Below the pieces are notes generated by a model, which did no database searches, was not told where the DNA came from, and saw only the letters and a list, made by a program, of their open reading frames with translations. This document shows positions 55,769 to 63,808 of a stretch of 64,000 bases of DNA, one piece after another. Source of the DNA: UBA4486 sp041984885 (lineage in GTDB: Bacteria > Pseudomonadota > Gammaproteobacteria > Eutrophobiales > Eutrophobiaceae). Position 1 is the first letter of the stretch. Each line of letters begins with the position of its first letter. The stretch is taken from the NCBI GenBank assembly GCA_041984885.1, contig JBHIXH010000010.1:1-64000 (forward strand). The letters are read 5' to 3'. Position numbers and translations under genes: made by a program.

Positions 55769-56743
55769 GTGAGCAAACCGAAAGTATTACTAACGCGGCA
55801 GTGGCCACAAGCGGCAGAGGATCGCGCCAAAGAATTATTTGATGTCACATTAAATGAAGACGACCACAAGATGTCGGTCGACGAACTGAAGACAGCGATG
55901 CAGAACTACGATGCGGTATGCCCGACTGTGTCGGATTTTCAGATCGATGCCGATATTCTTAATGTTGACAATCGTCGTTGCAAAATCCTGGCTAACTTTG
56001 GTGTCGGTTTTAACAATATTAATACGGATGATGCGAAGGCAGCCGGTGTGGTCGTGACGAACACGCCCGGAGTATTAACCGATTGCACGGCAGACATCGC
56101 CATGACCCTGTTATTGATGGTCGCACGTCGCGCCGGTGAAGGTGAACGTCTTGTGCGTAACAAGAAATGGGACGGCTGGCGTCCAACCCATATGCTGGCT
56201 ACCAAGGTCACTGGCAAAAAACTCGGCTTTATCGGCTTTGGTCGCATCGCCCAGGCGGTCGCGCAAAAAGCCCATTTTGGTTTTGGCATGTCAATCAGCT
56301 TTTATGATCCGTATCCGCCTGCCAGTGAAGTCATTGAAAAATTCAGCGCAACGCAACTGGATACGGTTGAGGACGTATTAAAAGACGCAGACTTTGTCAC
56401 GCTGCATTGTCCCGGCGGCGGTAGTAATACGAACCTGCTGAACAAGGAACGTCTGGCGTTAATGCAAAAGCATGCTTTCCTGATTAACACGGCACGTGGC
56501 GACGTGGTCGATGAGCCGGCCCTGGTTGACGCATTGAAAAATGGTGTCATTGCCGGTGCCGGTCTGGATGTGTTCGCAAAAGAGCCCACCGTAACAGAAG
56601 ACCTGTTAACGATGGATAACGTGGTTATGTTTCCACACCTGGGTAGCGCGACAACAGAAACCCGTGTCGCCATGGGTAACTGTTCGATTGATAATGTTGA
56701 AGCATTTTTTAACGGCAAAGAACCGCCGAATCGCGTGGCCTGA
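55769..56743 (+). CDS. hprA: Hydroxypyruvate reductase / glyoxylate reductase
   Basis: The 324-residue D-2-hydroxyacid dehydrogenase starts with GTG. Its NAD-binding loop is GFGRIA (156-161) with Asp180, suggesting NADH preference; catalytic Arg243 (TARGD), Glu272 (AKEP) and His290 (FPHLGS) are present. In the serine cycle it reduces hydroxypyruvate to glycerate. The substrate range may include glyoxylate. It is 99 bases after mtkB. Confidence 0.92.
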   Translation: MSKPKVLLTRQWPQAAEDRAKELFDVTLNEDDHKMSVDELKTAMQNYDAVCPTVSDFQIDADILNVDNRRCKILANFGVGFNNINTDDAKAAGVVVTNTPGVLTDCTADIAMTLLLMVARRAGEGERLVRNKKWDGWRPTHMLATKVTGKKLGFIGFGRIAQAVAQKAHFGFGMSISFYDPYPPASEVIEKFSATQLDTVEDVLKDADFVTLHCPGGGSNTNLLNKERLALMQKHAFLINTARGDVVDEPALVDALKNGVIAGAGLDVFAKEPTVTEDLLTMDNVVMFPHLGSATTETRVAMGNCSIDNVEAFFNGKEPPNRVA

Positions 56744-56750
56744 ATTCACA

Positions 56751-56780
56751 AACCTCACAGCCGCAAGTGGTTGTGAGGTT
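56751..56780 (+). terminator. Hairpin between hprA and ppc
   Basis: AACCTCACA and TGTGAGGTT are perfect 9-bp arms, with an extra CC/GG inside, eight bases after the hprA stop. No U run, so it may be a processing or stability element within the transcript. Confidence 0.45.
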
Positions 56781-56820
56781 ACCTGCTTGCTGTCTCTAAT
56801 TCACATACGGTTTAACCATC

Positions 56821-59568
56821 ATGGCGCAGAATCAGACAAACGAAACCACCAGTACTGAACAGGACATTGACTCCATTTCGGCGACGTATGCCAAGCATGT
56901 GGTTGACCTGCTGACTGAACAACTGAAGCAGGTGATCACAACGAGACAGCCGGAGATCCTGCCGTTGTTTCATGGCGAGGAAGACATACCGCCGGATCGG
57001 CCGGAGTTGCTGCTCGGTGTATTGCAGGCCTGGGGTATCTGGTTCCAGTTACTGAACGTGGCCGAGGAAAATACCGCGATGCGTCGCCGCCGACTGGTCG
57101 AGAAGATGCAGGGACTGGAAAACGTGCCGGGTACATTTGCCAATGTGTTTGCCGAGGCAAAAAAATCGAACATCAGCGAGAAGGACATCCAGGCCCTGCT
57201 CGACAAGGCACATATCAGACCGACGATCACGGCACATCCGACCGAAGCAAAACGCGTGACGGTGCTGGAGATTCATCGCCGTATTTATGTCCTGTTATAC
57301 CGCCTGGAAGCCGAGCGCTGGACCGAACGGGAACGCCAGAAATTTATTACTGATTTGAGAAATGAAATTGATTTGCTCTGGTTGACCGGTGAATTGCGGC
57401 TGGAAAAACCGACCGTGGCACTGGAGGTCGCCTGGGGTTTGCATTTCTTTGAACAGACCCTGTTTAACCGGGTGCCGGAAACACATGATCGATTGCTGCT
57501 CGCACTACGTAACGCCTATCCGGACCAGGAATTTTATATTCCGCCATTCTTTCAATTTGGTTCCTGGATTGGCGGTGACCGCGATGGCAATCCATTTGTG
57601 ACGAATGATGTAACCAAACAAACCTTATTAAGCAATCGTGAACGCATACTCGAACATTACATGGAAACACTGGAAGTAATGATTCAGCGTATCAGCGTCT
57701 CCCGGCACACGATTGATCTGAGTCCCGAGTTTGAAAACCATTTAAACCAGTTGCTCGAAGAAACCAACATGTTGCACATGGTGGCCGGTCGTAATCCGGG
57801 CGAAGTCTTCAGGCAATACGTATCCTGCCTGTTGAAAAAGATTCGTGGCACGTACGAAACACAGGAAGGCAAGCATTACAGCGCAATACGTTATAACAAT
57901 GCCGATGAATTTATCGAGGATTTACAGCAACTGGCAGACGGCCTGATTACATCCGGTTGTGAAAATCTTGCGAATGCGCATGTGATCCCGACCCTGCAAA
58001 AAGCCCAGGCCTATCGTTTTCGCACAGTACGACTCGACCTGCGGGAAAACTCGACCACGGTCAACAATACACTGGCGGCAATCTGGAAAGCGATTCATGG
58101 CAAGCAGGAGGCACCGGCAGCAGACAGTGCAGAATGGAAGCAATGGTTGCAACAGGAACTGGAAAAACCGCTGGAGCAGCTGCCGACCTTCTCCGACCTG
58201 GATGGTCCGTCTGAATCGACATTTGGTTTGTTCCAGATGACCGCAGAGTTAATGGGCAAACTGGATACCGAAGCCTTCGGTCATTTTATTTTGAGCATGA
58301 CGCAATCGGTTGCAGACATTCTTGGCGTGTACTTGCTGGCAAAGTATGCCGGCCTGTTCGCCGATAGTGAAGACGGTGAATACAGCCTGTTACCTATCGT
58401 GCCTTTATTTGAAACGATTGATGATCTGCAACGTGGTCCGGATATGATGCAGGAATTGTTAAACGAACCGTTGATCCAGCGATCAGTAAAACATCAAACC
58501 GGTGTGCAGGAAGTCATGATCGGTTATTCCGATTCGAACAAGGACGGCGGCTATTTCACGGCCAACTGGGAACTGACGAAAGCACAACATCAGTTAACCC
58601 GGACCGGTCAGGATTGCGGTATACCGATTGCATTTTTTCACGGTCGTGGCGGTTCAGTCAGTCGCGGCGGTGCACCGACCGGTCGTGCCATTGCGGCACA
58701 ACCGGCCGGTTCGATCCATGGCCAGATGCGTATCACCGAGCAGGGTGAAGTGGTGTCATCGAAATTCGCCAACGAGGGCACGGCGCAGTACCAGATAGAA
58801 TTACTCGCCGCCAGCGTGTTTGAACACACGATCAAGTCGCTCGACGAGTCGGCGCTGAAACCGAACGAGGCATTTGATAATGCGATGGAGAGCCTCTCTG
58901 GATATGCGTTCAAACATTATCGCAAACTCGCTGAAACAGAAGGCCTGGTCGACTACTACAACTCGGCCAGCCCGGTTGAAGAGCTGGCAAAGATGAATAT
59001 CGGTTCACGACCGGCACGTCGCTTCGGCGCAAAATCGCTGGGCGACTTACGTGCCATACCGTGGGTATTTGCCTGGACACAAAATCGCCATCTTGTACCA
59101 GGTTGGTACGGTGTGGGCAGTGGCCTGGAAAATTACATCGCCGAACGTGGCGATGCGGGCAGGAAATTATTAAGTGAGATGTTTGAAGAGTCCCGTATCT
59201 TTCGGCTGGTCATTGATGAAGTGGAGAAGACACTGACGCTCGTCGATATGGACGTCTGTGAAAAATACGCCGAACTGGTCGAGGACGAGTCTGTGCGCAA
59301 TACCGTCCTGTCCATGATAAAGGATGAATACGCACGCACGGTGGAGCAGGTGTTAGCGCTGACCGGAGAAGACAAGCTGGGTGTCCGCTTCAGGAAGTTC
59401 AGCCGCAAACTGAGTCGACGTAACGTAGTCCTGAAAGAAGCCGGGCTGGAACAGGTCACGCTGGTGAAAAATTTCCGTAGCTCAGCGAAGAGCGAACAGT
59501 TCGAAGAGTTGATCCCGTTACTTTTATCAATTAACTGTGTTTCCGCCGGCCTTGGCTGGACCGGGTAA
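56821..59568 (+). CDS. ppc: Phosphoenolpyruvate carboxylase
   Basis: The 915-residue PEPC fixes bicarbonate onto PEP to give oxaloacetate, the carboxylation step that closes the serine cycle. The catalytic histidine is His139 (TAHPTEAKR); GGDRDGNPFVTND, YSDSNKDGGYFTANWEL, FHGRGGSVSRGG are intact. The C-terminus reads CVSAGLGWTG rather than the usual ...RNTG, which suggests a divergent subfamily and perhaps different allosteric control; that is inference. It is 77 bases after hprA. An intergenic palindromic repeat follows. Confidence 0.96.
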   Translation: MAQNQTNETTSTEQDIDSISATYAKHVVDLLTEQLKQVITTRQPEILPLFHGEEDIPPDRPELLLGVLQAWGIWFQLLNVAEENTAMRRRRLVEKMQGLENVPGTFANVFAEAKKSNISEKDIQALLDKAHIRPTITAHPTEAKRVTVLEIHRRIYVLLYRLEAERWTERERQKFITDLRNEIDLLWLTGELRLEKPTVALEVAWGLHFFEQTLFNRVPETHDRLLLALRNAYPDQEFYIPPFFQFGSWIGGDRDGNPFVTNDVTKQTLLSNRERILEHYMETLEVMIQRISVSRHTIDLSPEFENHLNQLLEETNMLHMVAGRNPGEVFRQYVSCLLKKIRGTYETQEGKHYSAIRYNNADEFIEDLQQLADGLITSGCENLANAHVIPTLQKAQAYRFRTVRLDLRENSTTVNNTLAAIWKAIHGKQEAPAADSAEWKQWLQQELEKPLEQLPTFSDLDGPSESTFGLFQMTAELMGKLDTEAFGHFILSMTQSVADILGVYLLAKYAGLFADSEDGEYSLLPIVPLFETIDDLQRGPDMMQELLNEPLIQRSVKHQTGVQEVMIGYSDSNKDGGYFTANWELTKAQHQLTRTGQDCGIPIAFFHGRGGSVSRGGAPTGRAIAAQPAGSIHGQMRITEQGEVVSSKFANEGTAQYQIELLAASVFEHTIKSLDESALKPNEAFDNAMESLSGYAFKHYRKLAETEGLVDYYNSASPVEELAKMNIGSRPARRFGAKSLGDLRAIPWVFAWTQNRHLVPGWYGVGSGLENYIAERGDAGRKLLSEMFEESRIFRLVIDEVEKTLTLVDMDVCEKYAELVEDESVRNTVLSMIKDEYARTVEQVLALTGEDKLGVRFRKFSRKLSRRNVVLKEAGLEQVTLVKNFRSSAKSEQFEELIPLLLSINCVSAGLGWTG

Positions 59569-59895
59569 AATATAGCCCTTTTGTCCGATCTCCTCGTTGC
59601 TTCACTTCGCGCGATGCTCACATATTATTTATATGCTGCGCTTCTCACGAAGCTTGCGCCTTGTCCTGGCAAAAAATAGCCGCGTCGAATCCATTCATTT
59701 TTTATTGCTGTAAATCTGCGCGCACTCTCTCGGCGCGTTATCGCATCTTGAGAAAAAATTATTCTGTCACGATGAATAATATATATAGGCAATAGTATGA
59801 ATTTTTCCCGGGCAGTTTTCCTGTAGGACATCGCAGCTTCATTCGCTATGATTCAAATCCCCGAATATTTAGTAATTTTTCAAGAGGAGAAGGGA
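59569..59895. other. Noncoding stretch between ppc and the MxaD-like gene
   Basis: These 327 bases have no convincing gene. They hold the palindromic repeat at 59605-59652 and then AT-rich sequence leading to the ribosome-binding site (GGAGAAGGGA) of the next gene. Short frames here look spurious. Confidence 0.5.
59605..59652. repeat. Imperfect palindromic intergenic element after ppc
   Basis: The left arm (59605-59625) and right arm (59631-59652) are inverted copies matching at about 17 of 21 positions, with CATAT/ATATG at the centre and CTTCG/CGAAG at the ends. It resembles the GCGC-rich intergenic palindromes spread through some gammaproteobacterial genomes. Only one copy is in this window, so it is not proven to be a repeat family here. 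Confidence 0.4.
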
Positions 59896-60369
59896 ATGAA
59901 ATTTGTAAATCTGTTTGCACTCATTTTGTTGCTTGGACTATCAACCGGCGTTCGGGCAGCAGAGTTTATCGAAGTCACAAAATCGCTGGACATCAATGCC
60001 GGTATCGACGCTGTCTGGAATAAAGTCGGTGATTTCTGTGCCATCCAGGACTGGCATCCTGCCGTGGCCAAATGCGAGGCCTATGATGACCATGGAACCC
60101 GGTATCGTACATTGACGCTGGCTGATGGGGGAGTGATATCGGAAAAGTATGCGGGAACGGAGGGAACCAGTTATACCTACTTTATCAAGAAGAGTCCGTT
60201 ACCGGTGAAAACCTGTAAAGCTACATTCAAGGCCGAGGGCGGTACAGATAAAACGACGATAACCTGGACTGCTCGATTCAAGGCGAAAGAAGTCACTGAA
60301 GAGGAGGCCAAGGCGGCGGTTGCAGGTATATTTGATGCAGGCCTGACATCCATTTCGGAAAAATTTTAA
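59896..60369 (+). CDS. Exported SRPBCC (MxaD-like) protein
   Basis: The 157-residue protein has a signal peptide (1-20, ending VRA) and an SRPBCC/polyketide-cyclase fold: INAGIDAVWNKVGDFCAIQDWHPAVAKCE, TRYRTLTLADGG, TITWTARFKAKEV. That is the pattern of MxaD, a periplasmic protein associated with methanol dehydrogenase in methylotrophs, as well as of many other secreted SRPBCC proteins. The start at 59896 has a good ribosome-binding site. It is next to the serine-cycle operon, but no mxa or xox genes are visible here. Confidence 0.72.
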   Translation: MKFVNLFALILLLGLSTGVRAAEFIEVTKSLDINAGIDAVWNKVGDFCAIQDWHPAVAKCEAYDDHGTRYRTLTLADGGVISEKYAGTEGTSYTYFIKKSPLPVKTCKATFKAEGGTDKTTITWTARFKAKEVTEEEAKAAVAGIFDAGLTSISEKF

Positions 60370-60397
60370 TTACGCCGCTTGATATCATCTCGTACTT

Positions 60398-60424
60398 GTC
60401 CGCGGTGAAAGGGTCACCGCGGAC
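60398..60424 (+). terminator. Strong hairpin after the SRPBCC gene
   Basis: GTCCGCGGTGA and TCACCGCGGAC form a perfect 11-bp stem around AAGGG, followed by AGGTTT, 28 bases past the stop. The U run is short. It can also serve the convergent cyclotransferase gene. Confidence 0.6.
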
Positions 60425-60491
60425 AGGTTTACACAGTCGAAATATATTGGTGTTCAACTTTAACCAATGAAATGTGTCAAGGTTGATTAAC

Positions 60492-60929
60492 TCAAAGTAG
60501 TTCTTGCTTCCATATAGCCTGATATTGTCGGCATTTCTCGATGTAGCGTGTCGAGTGTTGTTCAAGAAAAATCTCCGGTTGCCACGGGACTGAGTCGAGA
60601 TTACGCCGGAACTTTTCGCTGACAACGTAGGCAAACGCTTCCAGTTTTTGCTCCTGTATGTCGACTTTAACCGGCAGTCGTTCGTAAATTTCAGCTTCAA
60701 ACCAGTCAAACACCTGCAGCGTATTATTGGATACCTCGCGATAGACAACGCCGTCTACACTGGCATTGATGTCGTTTACGATGCCTGGATAACAGGCATT
60801 TTTAATGGCGTAACGGGCAAAGCCGGTCAGCGTCGCTGGCACTGGAATCAATTGTTCACCGGTCAATGCCTCCACAACCTCGGGGAACATCAGTGTGCCG
60901 TAGGTAAAGACTGGATAAGACATAATCAT
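60492..60929 (-). CDS. Gamma-glutamylcyclotransferase-like (AIG2 family) protein
   Basis: The 145-residue product has the start VFTYGTLMFPEVVEALTGE, the YGTLM motif of the gamma-glutamylcyclotransferase/AIG2 fold, and a glutamate in the FDWFEAEIYERLPV block that corresponds to the catalytic position of the family. The start may be ATG 60929 or ATG 60923 two codons later; neither has a clear ribosome-binding site. It may cleave gamma-glutamyl peptides, but the substrate is not known. No operon partner. Confidence 0.82.
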   Translation of the reverse strand: MIMSYPVFTYGTLMFPEVVEALTGEQLIPVPATLTGFARYAIKNACYPGIVNDINASVDGVVYREVSNNTLQVFDWFEAEIYERLPVKVDIQEQKLEAFAYVVSEKFRRNLDSVPWQPEIFLEQHSTRYIEKCRQYQAIWKQELL

Positions 60930-61310
60930 TGAGGACTTCTTGCTGTTGGATTCTTCAAAATTCGGATTTTACTCAGGTTATAAATTTTTCGCTGATGGAG
61001 ACTCATTAACCCGGGAAGTAGCTGCTGTGATTTATGCAATTCATTATCTACCTATATGATAACACTGAAATGATCGGCCTGGTGCTGCTGCTATTGTGTG
61101 AACAGACCCCGTCGGAACTGTACGGTCTGTTACCCGTCAAATGCTTGTAGGGTGAATTTTCAGGGGTCCGGTAACTGGTTAAACTGCATTTGGTTCCAAA
61201 GATGTGGGAGAGCGTGACTTGCAATGCGGTTCTGATATATTCACTCTGGGATGCCAGTATGGGAGATTTAGCCAGGGTCAATTAAATCTTGTCATTCGAG
61301 GTGAGAGACG
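60930..61310. other. Noncoding stretch with an inverted repeat
   Basis: These 381 bases hold no convincing gene. One clear signal is AACAGACC (61101-61108) and GGTCTGTT (61124-61131), perfect 8-bp arms around 15 bases, which could be an operator or a hairpin upstream of the lipoprotein gene. The rest is unremarkable. Confidence 0.35.
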
Positions 61311-61796
61311 ATGCCTACATTTTACTCATCAGAAGAAAATCTGATTCACTCAAGTTGTAATATTCGATATCTGTCAACAACACTGTTAATTTTATTTTCC
61401 TTGTTAGTGTCGGCATGCGGCCCGGCGAAATATTCAATTCGGGAAGTCAAGGATCCGGGTTCCAGGTATCTTGCTTATATTGATGAAGGTCGCCCTGGCC
61501 ATTACTTTGTTGTCTATAACCCGCAAACCTGTGAGCAGGTAGGACATGCCTGTGAGTTTTTCCGTTCACAGGTATATGCCCATGCCAGGCTGAATCACCC
61601 GATTTACGATCAGCCACATTTTTATACGGCTCAACTTGAATCCCAGGCGGATTGCTGGGCAGCTAAATATGCCTCGACGGCGGCGTTAAATGCAGCAGTT
61701 GAAATATTCGAGGATGAACAACGGGCGAGAGAGCTGCGTTTATATGGAGATTTCGCAAAACGTGCAGAAAGAATCAGGCAGTGTGCGCAACTTTGA
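61311..61796 (+). CDS. Lipoprotein of unknown function
   Basis: The 161-residue product has a long N-terminal segment, a hydrophobic core and a lipobox LVSAC with lipidated Cys36. The mature part has four or more cysteines (for example TCEQVGHACEFF) and a conserved-looking C-terminal helical region LESQADCWAAKYAS...IFEDEQRARELRLYGDFAKRAERI. The ESQADCWA element is reminiscent of the Glu-containing helix of neutral zinc metallopeptidases, but no HExxH is present; only a His-rich HARLNH lies upstream. An enzymatic role is therefore unlikely or degenerate. Confidence 0.7.
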   Translation: MPTFYSSEENLIHSSCNIRYLSTTLLILFSLLVSACGPAKYSIREVKDPGSRYLAYIDEGRPGHYFVVYNPQTCEQVGHACEFFRSQVYAHARLNHPIYDQPHFYTAQLESQADCWAAKYASTAALNAAVEIFEDEQRARELRLYGDFAKRAERIRQCAQL

Positions 61797-62330
61797 CGTT
61801 GATAGCCTGAAAGACAATAACAGGCCGTTACCCCCGGGATAACCCGGCGTTTGCTGTTTCGATCATTTTCTTTTGTACTTTGCTGATGCGCCAGTCACGT
61901 TCAATGTGATTAAATCGCATTGCTATACCTTCTAACAGGGCAGCAAAGCTGTTCCTGTAAATGCCATACACACGGTTATCATCCACTAGCATGTTTTTAG
62001 CAGTAGTGAAGCATGATCATAACAATTCAGGATAATCGTGGCAGCACCTGAGAACTAACGTAGTTTCAATCAGCCGGATTTTTCGTCGCTTACCGGCGCG
62101 CCCGGGGAGTAGGAAAACCCGTTTTCATTACGTCAGATAGCGCTCATCTCCAGACGGTCTAATATGACGTCAGGCTGGGCTGAATATTGCGTAGTTTAGC
62201 GAGCGATATCATTTGCAGGATTTTAGCCGGGATTATTTCAGCTGCCCGGTTCATGATTGATACCGGACAGAAAAATGCTGGCGGAAAAAGCTGTGCTGGC
62301 TAAAATAAACAAAAAATCAACGGTATAACT
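61797..62330. other. 534-base region with at most one small minus-strand gene
   Basis: No gene longer than about 60 codons is visible. A 54-codon minus-strand frame (61828-61992) is listed separately. The right half (62000-62330) is GC-mixed without hairpins, repeats or rRNA/tRNA signals that I can see. It leads into the MscS gene. Confidence 0.4.
61828..61992 (-). CDS. Possible 54-residue small protein
   Basis: A complete ATG-to-stop frame reads MLVDDNRVYGIYRNSFAALL and continues as a mostly charged, amphipathic helix with RDWRISKVQKKMIETA. It has no clear ribosome-binding site. Its amino-acid usage looks protein-like, but it could be chance or the remnant of a longer gene. No family recognised. 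Confidence 0.3.
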   Translation of the reverse strand: MLVDDNRVYGIYRNSFAALLEGIAMRFNHIERDWRISKVQKKMIETANAGLSRG

Positions 62331-62909
62331 ATGACTGATCTACTTTTTTGGTTCGAGCAAAACAGTATCCGTGTCTGGATAACGGTCGGCATCATTGCTT
62401 GTTATTTCATCTTTCGTCAGCTTGTATTCCCGCGCGTAGAACAATACATACAACGCGACCAGCTGAAGAATGAAACATTGAAAAATGCGATCTTCAGCCT
62501 GAGTTTGATCTCTTCAATTCTTTGTTTTGTCGTGATCCTGTTTGCCTGGGGTTTCGACATCAAGGGCCTGTTGGCCCTGTCAACCGGTGTGGTTGCGCTG
62601 ACTGGTGTGGCGATGTTTGCGAATTGGTCGATTCTCAGCAATATTACCGCCTTCTTTATTCTGATCGCACATCAATCGTATCGCCGTGGTAACTTTATCC
62701 GTGTCATCGATATGGATAATTTTATAGAAGGTTACATATCGGAAATAAACCTGTTTAATACAAAACTGGTGAGTGAAGATCGGGAAGTCATCATTTATCC
62801 AAACAACTTTTTGATAGCTCGTCCGGTTATTATTAATCCCCGAACACGACATGCTGTCACGGGCAAGATTCAGGACTACATGCAGCCAGTGAATACCGAC
62901 GCAGAATAA
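62331..62909 (+). CDS. Short MscS-family mechanosensitive channel protein
   Basis: The 192-residue product has membrane helices at about residues 14-34, 52-72 and a pore-like TM3 (about 78-112: LLALSTGVVALTGVAMFANWSILSNITAFFILIAHQSYRRGNFI), then the MscS beta domain (FIEGYISEINLFNTKLV, IYPNNFLIARPVIN). It is shorter than E. coli MscS (286), lacking the C-terminal alpha/beta domain. It probably still forms a small channel or a modulatory subunit. The first of a small run with the GFA gene and the small exported gene. Confidence 0.85.
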   Translation: MTDLLFWFEQNSIRVWITVGIIACYFIFRQLVFPRVEQYIQRDQLKNETLKNAIFSLSLISSILCFVVILFAWGFDIKGLLALSTGVVALTGVAMFANWSILSNITAFFILIAHQSYRRGNFIRVIDMDNFIEGYISEINLFNTKLVSEDREVIIYPNNFLIARPVIINPRTRHAVTGKIQDYMQPVNTDAE

Positions 62910-62927
62910 AACACAAGGAGAAGAACG

Positions 62928-63344
62928 ATGACAGATAAAACCTGTACCGGTAGTTGTCTTTGTGGCGAAATCACTTATGAAATTCAATCGCCGTTCAGGA
63001 TATTCCAGTATTGTCATTGTTCGAGATGCCGAAAATTTACCGGGAGCGGACATGCGACCAACCTGTTTGTGCCACCGGGACAGTTTCGCTGGGTTAGCGG
63101 TGAAGACAAACTGGGTCGTTTCGAACACCCGGAGGCCAAGTATTTTTCCACGACATTTTGTAAACGTTGTGGCAGTTCAATGCCCTGGGCCGTGCAGGGC
63201 GGTAAAAATATCGTCGTCACTGCAGGTACGCTGGATGATGATCCGGGCATACGACCGATGTGGCATCTATTCTGGTCATCCCGGGCCGAATGGTGTGAGC
63301 AAGCCGATGACCTACCCCGATTCGATCAATACCCGAGCAAATAA
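62928..63344 (+). CDS. GFA-family zinc protein
   Basis: The 138-residue protein of the glutathione-dependent formaldehyde-activating (GFA, PF04828) family has the zinc cysteines in GSCLCGEITYE, HCSRCRKFTG and FCKRCGSSMPW. Some members were proposed to help glutathione bind formaldehyde, but the family as a whole is functionally diverse. The context of a C1-metabolising genome is suggestive and no more. Good ribosome-binding site (AAGGAGAA), 18 bases after mscS. Confidence 0.88.
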   Translation: MTDKTCTGSCLCGEITYEIQSPFRIFQYCHCSRCRKFTGSGHATNLFVPPGQFRWVSGEDKLGRFEHPEAKYFSTTFCKRCGSSMPWAVQGGKNIVVTAGTLDDDPGIRPMWHLFWSSRAEWCEQADDLPRFDQYPSK

Positions 63345-63368
63345 CCATTTATTAACCGGAGAAATATC

Positions 63369-63656
63369 ATGCAACTGATAAAAACCTGTCTGGTCTTGCT
63401 GTTACTGGTCCCGACTTATACGCTCAATGCCGAACCATTGGATTTATCGAACGACGCAACGATGAAATCAGTATTAATAGCCCAACAGGACAAACGGATT
63501 ACGCTGAACCTGACATCCGGCAAGGAACTGTCCGGTACGGTCGGCCTAGTGACTGATTCGGTCGTTCATATCAAGCAATTATCCGGCAAAGAGTTTTTTG
63601 ATGCCGTGATTGCAATTAAAAAGATTGAAGCGGTACAAATTCGCACCCGTAAATAA
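63369..63656 (+). CDS. Small exported protein with an LSm-like beta core
   Basis: The 95-residue protein has a signal peptide (1-21, ending LNA). The mature part reads RITLNLTSGKELSGTVGLV, DSVVHIKQLSGKEFFDAVIAIKKIEAVQIRTR: five short strands with a glycine turn, like an LSm/SH3-type barrel, though the location is the periplasm and no RNA link is implied. No catalytic residues are evident. Ribosome-binding site GGAGAA; it follows the GFA gene by 24 bases. Confidence 0.65.
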   Translation: MQLIKTCLVLLLLVPTYTLNAEPLDLSNDATMKSVLIAQQDKRITLNLTSGKELSGTVGLVTDSVVHIKQLSGKEFFDAVIAIKKIEAVQIRTRK

Positions 63657-63808
63657 ATCCATGTAAAACCGGCTGGCTGCTAAATGGAGGAGCCGTAAGC
63701 TAAATGAACTCACATGCCAGCCAAAATCGGACAGTCCTGTTATTCAGTTTTCGGGCCTGCCTGACGATAACAATCAAGCCACTTTTTATCTGCGGGTCCG
63801 CCTGACAT

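Noticed and set aside
59625..59831. A 68-codon minus-strand frame in the noncoding stretch after ppc
   Set aside because: It overlaps the palindromic element, has no ribosome-binding site and shows no protein-like pattern.
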